Shown: positions 22,745 through 35,200 of the stretch, one piece after another
Numbering within the stretch: position 1 is the first letter of the stretch
Layout: each line of letters opens with the position of its first letter
Origin: Telmatactis stephensoni
Lineage: Eukaryota > Cnidaria > Anthozoa > Actiniaria > Isophelliidae
NCBI GenBank assembly: GCA_029948255.1
Contig: JALIZF010001771.1
Span: 62,001 to 126,000, forward strand
DNA length: 64,000 nucleotides
Direction of reading: 5' to 3'
The notes under the pieces: model-generated
The model's database searches: none
Seen by the model: the letters and a program-made list of their open reading frames with translations, nothing else
Told to the model about the DNA's origin: nothing
Position numbers and translations under genes: made by a program

Positions 22745-23429
22745 TTTAATGTCTAATCGGGGTAGTCTATTCGGCGAAGTTTCATTGTGATGCTAATAGG
22801 ACTGTTCCAAACCCTTGGGGAAATAGGAGAACCAATCAAATTAGTCCAGTAACCGTGAGAAAGGGTAAATAAAAGAATAAATTTCCGTGAACATTTCTAA
22901 GTGCGTAAGGGTTCTTTGCAAAGTCAAGAAGTTACGCCGATGACTGTTTATGGATCTATGTTTTTTTCTTGTGCTGGATGATCATCAAAACTGATTTCCC
23001 ATTTCCAAGAACAATCTTGAGGCAAGTTTGAAGGCTTAAAACGTCAGTAAAGTTAAGTACTTTAAACAATTTTGCAAATTTGGATAATTCGTGCAAGCTT
23101 GTTAGTTTGTTGTTGTTAGTTTCTACGCGTAGGAAGCCAATGCAAATTCACCTGAGACTAAAATGTACTTTCTTTACCAATGGCTTGGTCTGCAATGTCA
23201 ACACCTCGGTCTGATATTTTTCCGTATTATCCGCGCTTTCAGTTAAAAAGAAGTAATTATTAACTCCAAATCTTTATTAGATAGGTTCATTACTGGGCTA
23301 CTTGTCGTACACCGAGCATGAAGATGTGCAAAATTGCCCAAGTGGCCTTTGCAAGCAAGCTTTGTTACTCGAGCTTCCTCGTATAGCCCAAGTTAACACT
23401 ATTATAGCGTCTTGTTTTAAGTAACAACA
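22745..23429. other. No gene recognised
   Basis: No recognisable coding or RNA feature. Confidence 0.35.
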
Positions 23430-23616
23430 CCAGTAGAATTTGATTACTGACGTGCGCGTATATGGGATCGATTGCTTTCGGCGTTTCATTTCTAATTTGT
23501 TTAAGAGCCTAGCGTGCGCGATGGCGAAGTTACTAAAAATAGCCTTAGTCGCCACGAACATCGCACTGACATCAATAGTGAGCAGCTTCGCTCTCTCGTA
23601 GTATTATGGTCTCTTG
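23430..23616. mobile_element. hAT-type MITE, half copy
   Basis: The right arm is complete (GCGATGGCGAAGTTACTAAA through GTATTATGGTCTCTTG), but the left arm is missing beyond about 23430. It matches 15188-15465 and 43952-44241. Confidence 0.75.
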
Positions 23617-23622
23617 ATAGAA

Positions 23623-23752
23623 AGAGATACAGCTGTTCAACAATGCTAGAATTTACAAAGACATGTATAGTTGCATGTAGGGACAAAATGTCCGTACCAC
23701 ATTACATTTCCTTGTAATATAAATTCTAGCATTTTTGCACAGCTGTATCTCT
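23623..23752. mobile_element. MITE with AGAGATACAGCTGT ends
   Basis: Inverted ends AGAGATACAGCTGT / ACAGCTGTATCTCT and an inner pair TGCTAGAATTTA / TAAATTCTAGCA. It lies almost directly next to the half hAT MITE. Confidence 0.75.
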
Positions 23753-23755
23753 AAG

Positions 23756-24597
23756 TAAGTCGTTTAATATTAACCCGATTAGCACCAAACCTCGGGATTT
23801 TATATAGCTCGATGTGCTCGTTCTGACTATATGAGTCTTGTGTTACCCAGACGTCCTCATGGTATGAAAGTGGCTAATGCTGACGTATTTATCATAGGCT
23901 TTTTGAATTTAGTTGGACACAGGTTCAACTTAATCAGCTAGTTTTGTACGCAGCTGTATTTTGTATCACCATCTTTGTAGAGAGATGTTCCCAATGAATA
24001 ACTGCATGATAGTTACTATAAAATGAAATTACACTGATACTGATACTGACAGTAGAACTGCATGGGACTTCGTGTCCCGTTTGTACCCACCTCTTGGACA
24101 GCGCTTTTGTTTTACGTTAAATTTTGTTTTGCTGTTTTTCTACTTTCTTTATCTTTGTATTTCAATTATGTTATTTCTGGTTTGTCCAATAAAGTTGTGA
24201 AAAGGAACGTGTTACGTGACGAGACTACAGTAAGATGCAAAACCAGTTGCACAAATTAGCATGAGTAATACCGCTCAGTTCCCGTATAAAAACGTTTCAA
24301 GGACTTCCCTTCCCTCCCCCCTCCCCCTGATATAATATACCGTGGTGCTCAGTTATTCAGCCCTTGAGATTCAGTTGGAACAACATTGAATATAAAATAG
24401 GGGCGGGGAAAGGAGAAAAGATTTTACTTCGTACGGTGCTTTTGTAGTTAAAAATAAATAGTATCAAAGTATTGTGCATCTACAGTGTAGATCTACTTAG
24501 TATACACGAAAATCGTAGGAAATTTTAATCCAACAGAAACAAAAATATAATATTTGAAACGAGCACACCAAAGTTAGCAAAATTTGAAATTGAGGTA
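23756..24597. other. No gene recognised
   Basis: Short open frames only. The CCTCCCCCCTCCCCC tract near 24310 is low complexity. Confidence 0.35.
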
Positions 24598-24725
24598 GTT
24601 TAAAGTAAAGTAAAGTAAAGCGACCATATTTAACATCGATATACATTAAAAGCTATCAAAATTACATATAAAGATGAGATATGGGTACTAGTAAAAATCC
24701 AAAAATATGAAATCGAGTTTCCGTA
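24598..24725 (-). mobile_element. SINE tail remnant
   Basis: A run of TAAAG repeats followed by CGACCATATTTAACATCGAT matches the 3' end of the tRNA-derived SINE at 38653-38918 and 45309-45565. Beyond it the sequence resembles 12805-12890 instead. The tRNA-like head is missing. Confidence 0.55.
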
Positions 24726-24789
24726 CATAATGTTACGAGGGACTGCTAAGTCCAAACGTGTAGGTTCTATACAGTCAAGAGCTGGCGAT

Positions 24790-25499
24790 GAACCTTTAAC
24801 TCTAAGACGAGACAGTTCCTTCGCTGTAGTCTTTGTTTTATTATACTTTAAGGACTTGTACACATGTCTAGCTCTAGGTCTAAAAGGGATGTCTATCTAT
24901 TTGAGTAACTCTCTGTTTTATAATGTCCTGTAAGACAGGCCTCAATTAACCGCAAGGATGGGTGTTTTGGTAAACACAATCAGATTGGACGGCGCCTTTT
25001 CCAATGTGATTGGTTGCACGTGAAAACATTGCCAATCATGGGAAACGGAGGCCAAATGTTGTCGGCTAGGATATTATTCCAGAGATGTCAAGGTTAAACT
25101 ATTTCTAGTTAGTTACGTACTGTTTGGGTTTTCCTATTCTTACTTTGGTGTTATTCTTATTGTTATTGAATAAGGTTGTTCTACGTATTACAATAACAAA
25201 TTTCTCCACAACGACGATATTTCTTTTGATGTGATCTAAGCTAAACATCTTGTTAAACCATTTATTGTTTCTTAAAGCCAAGGGGAATTCCCTACTTTGA
25301 TATTCTATACTTTGATATTCTAAACTGAAATTACTCTTGTCAGCAAAATGACAGCACACTGAAGATTATAAACCACCAAATTATTAAAACTAACGCGGTA
25401 AACCAAAAACTAATTAAAACTGTAAAAGTGTATCATAACAATAAGTAATAACGAAGAGGTTAACAACGACATCATCTGAGTATGATGAGCATGACTACA
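24790..25499. other. No gene recognised
   Basis: Only short frames without domains. Confidence 0.35.
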
Positions 25500-25612
25500 T
25501 CTGTAGTCGAAAGAATGAATGCGTCCTGCGATTGGAGATTTAATGTGTCGAATACAGTTATTAGAGAGAAACTCCATACCAAAACGAAACAACAATAAAA
25601 AAATATCGAAAG
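25500..25612 (-). pseudogene. Propeller gene fragment (N-terminal part)
   Basis: Minus-strand FRFGMEFLSNNCIRHI and IHSFDY match the N-terminus of the intact gene at 25924-27024. Homology ends within the first propeller strand. Confidence 0.7.
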
Positions 25613-25668
25613 CGGAAACAGAGTGATATTGGCCTTGTATTGGTAGGCCTGGTTTACATTTGCTACAT

Positions 25669-25748
25669 CGATTTTTCTTACTGCGCATGCTCGCAGAAAA
25701 ATACTGGGGCCAGTATTTTTCTGTGAGCATGCGCAGGAACAAAAATCG
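25669..25748. repeat. Near-perfect 80 bp hairpin
   Basis: CGATTTTTCTTACTGCGCAT and on to ATACTGG are mirrored by CCAGTAT onward to GAACAAAAATCG. The arms are about 39 bp with almost no loop. It may be a small MITE. Confidence 0.75.
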
Positions 25749-25923
25749 GCTCTGGGAAAGAGATTGGTTGACATGTAGGTAATCAATAATTTAAAACGAA
25801 ATTCGACCATATTCGAGCATGCGCATTCAAACAAAATGGTCAATGCCAAGTCCAACGAGCAACAAATTGATATTCAACTTTTAGTTAGTATCAAATCTTT
25901 ACGATCGATAGTCTCATTTCTTG

Positions 25924-27024
25924 CTAGTTATATGCATCATGCAAGAGGTAGTCTTTCATGGTCTTGGGGATTGGCAGACCTTCAACTTTATCTTGTCTGG
26001 ATTTCAAAGTCATATTAATTTGACGACGACATAACCCCTTTAAGGTTTTTGGTCTTTTGTATTTATAAACTTTGATGACACCACTACCATCACAAACCAT
26101 TAATTTACCATCACTTTTAGGCCTTATTTGCCCTTTAGAAATCCCCGTCGATACAATAACATGTCCAATGCTTCCATCAGTCGCTGATTCCAGAGCAATG
26201 ATTTCATCTTCAGTTGCAACAATGACATTTTCACCATCATGAGCTAGACAAGTTATATTTCTTAATTTTCTTTTGTCTCCGTCAATGTAACAATGTTTCA
26301 CACTTTCCTCGTGTACTCTCTCAGGATTTCCACTCGATGAGATATCCACATGTAGACTCCTAAATGAGTTGTTTGACTGGGCTGATCTGAGCGGCCTATC
26401 ACAAAGGCAAACATAACCAGACCTTGAACAACACATTCGCCAAATATTACTTCCGGCTCGTAAATTGTAAATAGGTTGAACATCATTTGAAATGTTCATC
26501 TCAGAATCCAGGCAAAGTTTCACAACAGAGTCACAAGTACCAACAAGTAGGTTACGTGGGGAAGTAAACGCCAGTGGTATGTTGGCTGGAATTATGTGAT
26601 CTCTTCGATTGCTGGTTAAAGCCCTACAACTTGAGATTTCTTCCGTGCCTTCCAGTGGTGATATAACAGAGCATATAATGACATCAACATGGAAATTATC
26701 GCTTCCTTTATGGTCATGGACCCATGACACAGCTAGGTAATCTCCAGGTAGGAAAAGGACATCGTGAGGGACGGAACGCATTTGCTTGAATTCGAGTTTA
26801 AGTGATGTGACAATTTCTCCTGTGTCTGGATTCCATATTGCTACTTCTCTATCATCAATAGATGCGAGCAGATTGTGTTCACTGTTGTAGTCGAAAGAAT
26901 AAACGGATTCCCTGTTTGGAGATTGAATTTGTCGAAGACAGTTATTAGAGAGAAACTCCATACTAAGGCGAAACATCAACACATAGAGAGCCTCGCAGAA
27001 TTGAAAGCGGAAGAAAGACCTCAT
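25924..27024 (-). CDS. WD40-like beta-propeller protein, single exon
   Basis: An intact frame of 366 codons runs from the ATG at 27024. Propeller-like repeats are visible: NLLASIDDREVAIWNPDTGE, VLFLPGDYLAVSWVHD, NLLVGTCDSVVKLCLDSE, GENVIVATEDEIIALES and GKLMVCDGSGVIKVYKY. There is no signal peptide or membrane helix after the start region. The homologous part in other copies begins around FRLSMEFLSNN (about residue 18), so the first residues may not belong. At least three broken relatives lie within 15 kb. I do not recognise a named family; it may be the propeller part of a larger protein such as a WD-containing NLR. Transcription and function are unproven. Confidence 0.65.
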   Translation of the reverse strand: MRSFFRFQFCEALYVLMFRLSMEFLSNNCLRQIQSPNRESVYSFDYNSEHNLLASIDDREVAIWNPDTGEIVTSLKLEFKQMRSVPHDVLFLPGDYLAVSWVHDHKGSDNFHVDVIICSVISPLEGTEEISSCRALTSNRRDHIIPANIPLAFTSPRNLLVGTCDSVVKLCLDSEMNISNDVQPIYNLRAGSNIWRMCCSRSGYVCLCDRPLRSAQSNNSFRSLHVDISSSGNPERVHEESVKHCYIDGDKRKLRNITCLAHDGENVIVATEDEIIALESATDGSIGHVIVSTGISKGQIRPKSDGKLMVCDGSGVIKVYKYKRPKTLKGLCRRQINMTLKSRQDKVEGLPIPKTMKDYLLHDAYN

Positions 27025-27067
27025 GGGAACACCCTCTTAATTCATTAGTTTGGAATACCAATTCATG

Positions 27068-27138
27068 TTACGGTCACGCCAAATGATTGTCGTTTTCGAA
27101 GAAAAGACGGATCATTTCATTGGCGTGACCGCATAAAT
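27068..27138. repeat. Hairpin upstream of the propeller gene
   Basis: TTACGGTCACGCCAAATGAT is mirrored by ATCATTTCATTGGCGTGACC within 71 bp, just 5' of the propeller frame. It could be a small MITE or lie in the promoter. Confidence 0.6.
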
Positions 27139-27617
27139 TGCTAACCGTGGTTTGTGATGTGGGTTTCCTGTGGCAAGCGATACGTAATTCTACATATTGG
27201 ATATTTCCTTCTTGCGATTGAATTTATCTTTTTTATAAAATGCTTTCCAGTAATGAAATAGAGATTGATGGTTAAAAAAGTGTCCTGTGGTGTTTCTTTT
27301 CAGATAGAGTGCCCATTTAGCGAGTATGAGAGATTTAATTTCCCGGTGGGAGCGGGAGGGCACTTGGTTTGAAATAAGAAGAGGAGCCGTCAGCAAAATC
27401 TTGAAAATTCACCCTCATAAACTCGCTAAAAAGCTAAGGTACTCTTTGGTATTTTTGAAAACTGGTCGCTCAAGAGAGGTGGTCGCAAGAGGAGGTTCTA
27501 TAATATAAAATGCGAGGAGTGAGGCGGATGCGGTCGAAGTTCTATTTTTTCCGTATTAGTCCTTACATAAAATTTCTACTGTTACAATGCAACCCAGGAG
27601 GGTTTCACTTCATAGGT

Positions 27618-28160
27618 TTCATACAATAGGTAGTCTCTCATGGTCTTAGGGATTGGCAGACCTTCTCAACTTTATCTTGTCTGTAGGTTCGATACCCGCT
27701 CTGGCCACTAGCTGAGACTGAATTTGTTCCGATTTCGATTAGTTCAAATTCAGTTTCTCAACCATGCTTGTAATATAGCCAACTGGTTTGCCTCCTTGCC
27801 AGTTGGGATTTTTAAACACTTTATGTTTACCGATTATCAGTGTGTATTTATTTCAGGACCAGGTTGGAAAAAAGCTTTGCTTTACCTGTTATATCCTCGT
27901 TAAAACAAAGAGTCTTTTTTTAAATTTCAAAGTCATATTAATCTGACGAGGACATAACCCCTTTAAAGTTTTTGGTCTTTTGTATTTATAGACTTTGATA
28001 GCATTATAGTACGTACCGCATTCAAGAACTAATAATTTGCCTTCACTTTTAACCCTTATTTGCCATGATAGCCAATTCGATACAATAACATGTCCAATGT
28101 TTCCATTACTCGCTGATTCCAATGATCCCTGCATCTTTAGTTGCAACAATGACATTTTGT
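27618..28160 (-). pseudogene. Propeller gene C-terminal fragment split by an insertion
   Basis: Minus-strand NIGHVIVSNWLSWQIR, KVYKYKRPKTLKGLC and KVEGLPIPKTMRDY match the end of the gene at 25924-27024. The last piece (27630-27695) is separated from the rest by about 210 bases at 27696-27907 that begin with a B-box-like GGTTCGATACCCGC. That insertion looks like a 5'-truncated tRNA-derived SINE. Confidence 0.75.
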
Positions 28161-28309
28161 CTTCTGACCATATTATACTTTATCGAGGAAAAAACAATTT
28201 GCAAGTTCCTAACTAAACTGGCCCCTCCCCTCCCCTAAACTTTAGAGATCTCCATAACAACCGGATTTCACTGGATGTGATCGTTTTTATTGTTTGGTAA
28301 TTTCATTCG

Positions 28310-28576
28310 TTGTTTTTACATTTTATCTTATTTACACCTAGTGTATCCCATAATGAACTGCATGACATACAAGCTTCCAGTTTTTACAGTAGAGAGATCG
28401 AGTATCTTGATACTTTAGACAACAAGTTGCATGATCTTGAATGTCCGGACAAACGATGCAATTTTTTTCTGCAAAACTGCACTCAACACCGACTTGCCCC
28501 GTGCATGAATCTCAAGCGACTTCTTATATCAAAAGACATCATTACATTTACGCTTGAGTGGCCAACGGAATTCTAG
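28310..28576 (+). pseudogene. Possible ubiquitin-hydrolase-like exon fragment
   Basis: The open stretch begins at an acceptor-like TTACACCTAG (28341) and reads HNELHDIQAS..., CPDKRCNFFL, then LKRLLISKDIITFTLEWPTE and a stop. The last part resembles the region of USP53/USP54-like inactive ubiquitin hydrolases that reads roughly RVL..P.I.TI.L.W.SE. No neighbouring exons were found, so this is probably a relic. The family call is weak. Confidence 0.25.
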
Positions 28577-29219
28577 CTAGGTTATGGCACAAGATATTTT
28601 GATATTCACACTCAGTTCGAGGACAAACAAGTGTTCGTGTTGGCAGGCTGCACAAAGGTGTTTTTGGGAGTTTCATAGGGATTTCTGTGTGATAATTATG
28701 GACGTGGAAGGAATGGAAATGAGTTCATCTACTTTGACACCGCAGCAAAATGTGCCGCGCATGCGCGCCTATGAAACGTCGTAAACTCTCTTCCCCAATG
28801 AAAACAAAACTCTGGTAATAAAACTTAAGCAACATAAGCCAAACTTAGCCCCCCTCCTCCCCCCCCCCCGAAAAATATCAGTTTGAGGACATTGTAGTAT
28901 AATCTGTTGCCTGTCTTTTTCACCTAGTACTTTCCTATTTTCACCCGTGCTCAAAATTAAGCTTCAAGATATGATATGGAAAAATATATTGAAAAAGAGA
29001 AAAAAATTCTAAAAATATTGCTTGGGATTCCTGTGGTCAAAACGCGGACGCGCGAAAGCCCACGAAATATTGGGCATGCGCAGTCGTTTTGCCACGGTGT
29101 CGTCGCATTGGTTCCAAACGAGACATCCAAACTTAAGTACAAAGTGTGCGATACGTAAATCTATTTACAACAATAATATATTACTCTCTGTCGACGACCA
29201 ATGCTGATATGCGAGGATC
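28577..29219. other. 3' flank of the kinase gene
   Basis: The first bases left of 29220 should be the kinase 3' UTR (minus strand). A C-rich run lies at 28857-28870. No other gene is seen. Confidence 0.4.
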
Positions 29220-32200
29220 CTAAAAATTCTCGTCCCAACCTGACAGTTCATCTGGAGGAATATCCATGTCTTTCGAGTAAATGTCGAAGTTAGAACAATC
29301 TGTGTTGCTCTCGATCTAAATAAAAATGTAAAACCTCCTTGTAAGGTAGAGAAAGCATGAAAGCGCCAAACACGTAAAGTAGGCCAAAGGAATCCCAAAG
29401 CTGCGAGCGAGCGCATGGAAACGCCCAAACATTTTTACAAGTTTGCAGGGAGACACTGTGCTTCTGGATTAGTTAACAGCGCCACAATAAAGAAATGAAT
29501 CTAATTGCTTTATCATTACTAAACAGGCGTAGCGAACCTATTACACTTCAGGGCCCGCTGTCAGTTGGCGCAAAAGCGCTGGTGTGGTTTTCCTGCCTTC
29601 GTAGGAAGGAAAGCAAGCAAACTAAAATGCAGGGGTTTTTTTTCTTTCTTTTTTTTTTGGGGGGGGGGGGGGGTTATTGTCGTCGTCTGTCACAAAATAC
29701 AGACAGGTCTCTACAGCACATGTTTAGCCTAGAATGGTCAAAATCCCGCCTACTCAACGCGTCTTGTTGTAATTCTTGGTTTGCAAGCATTTCCCGGAGA
29801 ATGTAATGGCCGCCATGTTGGTGGTCTTGACAAAAGAAAATATAGATAAAAACCACCAACATGTCTGTCATGTCTTTTGTCCAATTTACTCTCCTGGGAA
29901 TGGTTGCAAACCAACAATTGTTCTAACCTTAGGTTTGATGGGTGGTTCTAGGGTCTTTTCGACCAGAGCTTGCCAATGAAAGCCTTGAAACCACCTACAA
30001 AGCAGTTTAGGGAGAAAATCATTGAAATGTACAAAGATACTAAATTGTAGTCGCAGGGGGGGGGGGGGGGGGGGGTTCGATAAGTGCCAGCGTCCAGACA
30101 CACTATGGTAGATAGAGGCTCCTATATTCACTTGTTCCTGACGCTGTCTCTCCAAATTCGACTACGATTTGGGCTTCCTGTGTACCAAACCACTTACTTA
30201 TGTTTCTTGATGTCAGTGAGCCCATCTTTCTGGTACCCAAGCCTCTCAACTGGGTTATCTCGACACAATTTCTTGATGAGGTTTTGTGGGTTTCTTGCGA
30301 TTTTACGAGGGAATTCGACCATATCGAGACCTCGCAAGATTATATTGTAAGTCTTCATGGGATCCGAACCAGAAAATGGAGGACTGGTATTTAACAAAAA
30401 ATATACAAAGTTAGTAAAGTCTACGAAAGACGGACTAGAATATTGGTTAGGGGGGAACCAGTCATGGTATCGGCGGAAGGGGATTTAGATCTAAGGTATT
30501 GAGATTTCCATCTCCTCTTGCTTAACGATGCCTCCCTACCCCGTCGTCAAGGCCGCTAGGTTAATTGTTAAGGCAGATCCCTTCTTGTCTATGTCCAGCG
30601 CTAGCTTTATTGTCCTGATCAGAAGGGGTTTGGGAGCGGGCTCCTCTCGTTTCTATCTATGCCGCCTTAATTTCCCTGCCATGGTTGGTTTTACATCATA
30701 ATCGGTTAGGCGTTAAGAACTTCCTCCGTCTCAGAGTGATGTCTCCATTCCCTACATGAGCAAGGATGGCACAGTTGGTTAGTGCGCGGCCTTCAAAATG
30801 CATAGTTTACTTTACCTTCCAGTCAGCAATTCAAAAATGAGTATTCCTAACGACCAATAGTCAGCAGACAGATCATGACCCTGTGATACGAAAGAAATAG
30901 GTAACATAACATAACATAACATAACATAACATAACATAACATAACATAACATAACATAACATAACATAACATAACATAACATAACGTAACGTAACGTAAC
31001 GTAACGTAACGTAACATAACATAACATAACATAACATAACGTAACGTAACGTAACGTAACATAACTTATTACTATTTTCATTGTTAAAATTCCCCGCGAA
31101 ATGCATTCAAACTCTGTTCAATCAACGTGTCTCTCTTGGGACCATTTGTTTAGAATACCTCGCATCGCCATGACTTCTTTTACGCGTATTTAAGGAAACA
31201 AAGATCCTGTTTTAGGGCTTTTTCCTCGTAGTCAAACTAAGGACGCGTCGAAGGTCTCCTCTCATTTTTGATTCCACGTCGCCGAAGCTACTCAGCGATC
31301 CTGTTTCCATAATGGCGCAAAATCCAGATCCCCAACAACTTGCTGCATTGCAGCAGCAACACAACCCTCCTGCGAACGCCGCAGATCGTCCACAAGGCCC
31401 AGTTGAACCAGCTGAGCCAGCAGGGAACCAGGATGATAATGCTCCCAACGAGGTACTGAAACGATCTTTCTCGTGTGTTTGTATATTGTTCTTAGATTCA
31501 TTTGCTCCATCATACCTTTCTTGTTTAGCTAGTTTTTGCTTTCCTTGGGGTTTATTTTGCAATGTTTCTTGTAACTCCTCGTAATTTTAATCGATTTCGC
31601 GCGGTTAACGTCGTATGAATGGATTGCATCTTAGTCTTAGTTTAAGCATTTTTTATAAGTTAATAGGTTTTTGAGGCAGTCGTTTACGTCGCTTGGGCCT
31701 TGTGTTGGCTTATCTTCACTCAGGCCGTTTGTCGGTTTTTGTAAAAGACCAGTAAATAAATATTCAAAGAAGTCGCGTGTGTCGCTTGGGCCGTGTGTCG
31801 GCTTTTCTCTCGTTTAAGCCGTTTGTCAGTTTATGTTAAAGATCAGTTATCAAGTATTCAAAGTAGTCGCGTGTGTCGCTTGGGCCGTGTGTCGGTTTTC
31901 CTTTAATTAGCCGTTTGTTGGTTTTTCTTATAGACCAGTCAAGAAGTTTCTCAAAGCAGTCGCGTGTGTCGCTTGGGCCGTGTGTTGGTTTTTCTTTGCC
32001 GTTTGTCGGTTTTTGTAAAAGTGTTAAGTATTCAAAGCAGTCGCGTGTGTCGCTGGGACCGTGTGTCGGTTTTCCTTTAGTTTTGGGCCGTTTTGTGGTT
32101 TTTGAAAAGCTCCAGTCTTTAAGTAAGTGTTTTTAGTAGTCGCGTGTGTCGCGTTGGCCGTGTGTTAGCTTTTCTTTGGTTAGATTGTTTGTCGGTTTCT

Positions 32201-35200
32201 GCAAAACTCCAGTTAGTATAATATTTAAAGCAGTCGTGTGTGTCTCCAGGACCGTGCTTTTACAATTTGGGTTGTCCCGTTCGTCGGTTTTTGTATTGCT
32301 TTAGTTCACATGTATTGCCTTAGTCGTGTGTCGGTGAATATGGTTAGGTATTGAGTCGGATTTTGCTCTCTAATATGTGTTCTCGCTTATGTCGTTACTT
32401 ATTTTTCAGTGCCCTCGTTGGGCTAAGATCCTAAGTGTGTTTATTTCTATATTTTTTCTTCAGCCATGGTAATGTCGTTCTTTTAAGATCTTTTTAGTTT
32501 ATTCATTCTTTTTTATTTTTTATTTATTTATTTCTTTACTTATCTGTTTTTTCTCACTTATTTATTTATTTATTTATTTACCTATGTTTTCCTTTTTTAT
32601 TTTTTTTATTTATTTGTTTGTTTATTTTATTCATTGGTTTATTTATTTATGTTTTTATCTGTTTATTTGTTTATTTATTTATTTATTTATTTTGTTATTT
32701 TTCATTCACGGTTTTAAAAGTCAGTTTTGGCTTTCATTATATTAGTTTTGACACAAGCCTTTATGTCACAATTATCGCTATATTCTTAGTTATTTGGAAC
32801 TCTGTATTTGCTATTCTTTTCTTACAGTTCTATGTACGATTTCGTTGTTTTAATTCAGTTCAGTTTACAACGGTGATTCATAATCCTAATTTACTTTGGG
32901 TGGTTCTACTTGCAAATTAACTTAGTAATATTCTTGTTGCAATACAACGGCATAATTCATGATCGTTTAATTCTCAAGGGGATCTATACCTTTATTTGGT
33001 TTTCCACTCTATTTGGTGTTGTGTTATTAAGATATTGCACAGTGACAGAGGTGTTTTTCAGCTAAAATTCTCTATGCTCTTGTAGATTGTCGAACTAAGA
33101 CGCGAGTTGGATACGTTGCGTCAACTCCACGACGCGGGTTCGGTCGATGCTTCTTTACGCCACTTGAGACAGCTTCTGGCGCACCCCCTAGCCGTTTTTG
33201 ATCCACATGCTTCTATGGCCGCATTGGAACACCTGGTGGACGTCGCCAGACAGACGGGTTCGGATCAGGCATCCAGATATGCTATCATCCTTCGCCAGAC
33301 TAGGCCTCTGCTCTCTAGTACCGCGTTACAGCCGCTTCTGCTTAAACTTGTGGGTTCAGAAGAAGAGGTTGCTATAGCCAAAGAAATCCAAAAAGCTTTA
33401 AAGTCCGAAGCTTCCACACCCCGCCTCCAGGGCGGTGCAAGACGACCAGCTCCGTATCAGCGCTCCCCGCCAGTCTGCTACGCCTGTGGCCGCAGAGGCC
33501 ACATTGCTAAGAATTGCTTTAACAGGCCCAGACAATTGGGTGGACGGGGCCGTGGGTATAGATTCTGATCTTACCCAGTTGTTATCATTTTGTCTCATTC
33601 AGCTAGTCTGTATGTAAAACTTGTATTATGGTTCAGAAGTTGCTTTATTAGGGGTCACGAATAAAGAGTTTTGAATGGTATCGCGTATTTTCATTAATTG
33701 TTCCGTCTTCCCTCCTCCCGGTTGGTTTAGTGTCCCTTTATTCTCCTTATCTCTCCTCATCCCTCCTTCCGCGACCAGAGGGGTAAAACTTACCTTTCAC
33801 CCTATGGCTTGCCTTCGGGCGGGTTTCTGGTCCGGTCGGGCTTGTGGGGGGTCCTTCTCTTAGTCCATTTTGGCTCTCGACCTTTATTTTGTAACTATCC
33901 TTCCCCTTTCTTTCCCCATTTAGATTTCTGCTGAAGCTTTTGATAACTTCTGCCGTAAAGGTCTAGAGCTCCGAAAGAAAACTATCTCATGGTGCGATTG
34001 GGAAGGCAACCCCACGGGCCGGGCCGGGCCACTCCCGTCCGTCCACATGGTGGCTAATGGCGAGGTTTTTGCATCCCCGCAGATGCTCAGTTTTAGAGAT
34101 CCCACTTCTTTTACCGCGGGAAATCTTAGTTCTTGCATTCACGATTGGTCTGCAATCCTTAAAGATTATCCTAAGAAAGGCGAAATCTTCCCTTTCATTT
34201 CCCAGGGAGTAGATGTATCCGACTTCTTTGTACCCTTTAGCGGGACCTTCCAAGGCGTCAAGTACGAATGTAACTCTCCTCCACCGAAGATATTTCCTAA
34301 TTCACCATGTTGCGAAGCCTTCGTTGATTTTATCACTAGCACCATCATGGAGAGGGTCTCGAACGGATCGCTTAATATTGTTGGTCAGGTGGGTTTTTGT
34401 CGCCCACCCCATTTAGTTATGCCCATCACAATCGAGCCATCTAAACCTAGGATGTGCCACGACGAACGCTTTCTCAACTGTTGGATAAAAGATTGTCCTT
34501 TCACTCTCGATTATATTACGGACCTCATCCGTTATGTAGAGGCTGACCACTTCCAGACTACATTTGATGATAAAAGTGGTTATGACCACGTGAGGCTCCA
34601 CCCCAACAGTTTCACCTTCGTTGGTTTGGAGTGGCGTGGTTGTTTTTTTACATACGCTACCCTTCCTTTTGGCTGGAAGGCCAGCGCTTACCTATACAAC
34701 AGTATTGGTCTGGCAGCCACGCACTTCATACGATCTCTCGGCGTGCCATGTGCGCAATACATCGATGATCGCCACGTTGGTCAGCTGCGCCTCCCTAGGA
34801 CCCGCAGTGCCCAGAGGTTTTGCAACAAGCAACTCGCAGAAATGGCTGCTTTCATTGCCTGCTCCACTCTCATTTCCCTTGGATACTTTATTGGGCTCAC
34901 AAAAAGCTCCTTGGTACCATCCAAAGCCGTTCGCTTTTTGGGGTACATCTGCGACTCGGAACAGCAGGCCTTCATTTTACCTGAAGACAAGCGGGTGAAA
35001 TTTTCACTGCTGAGGGAATCCATTTTGAAAAACAAAACGGTCTCTCTGAAAAATTTGCAGAAGTTCGCTGGTAAGACGACGTCTTTTGCTTTGTTAGTTC
35101 CCGCAGCGAAGCTCTACACCAATGTTGTCTATCAAGCTATTTCCAAGGCAAGTAAATCCAACCAAAACAAGATCCGTCTTTCAGAACCTCTACGACAAGA

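Noticed and set aside
30812..31106. Three minus-strand frames rich in Tyr-Val-Met-Leu-Cys
   Set aside because: They are translations of the AACAT/AACGT microsatellite in three frames; only the 22-residue kinase exon at their end is real.
33675..33863. Short plus-strand frame between gag and pol
   Set aside because: It lies in the presumed intron sequence of the Ngaro element and has no domain.
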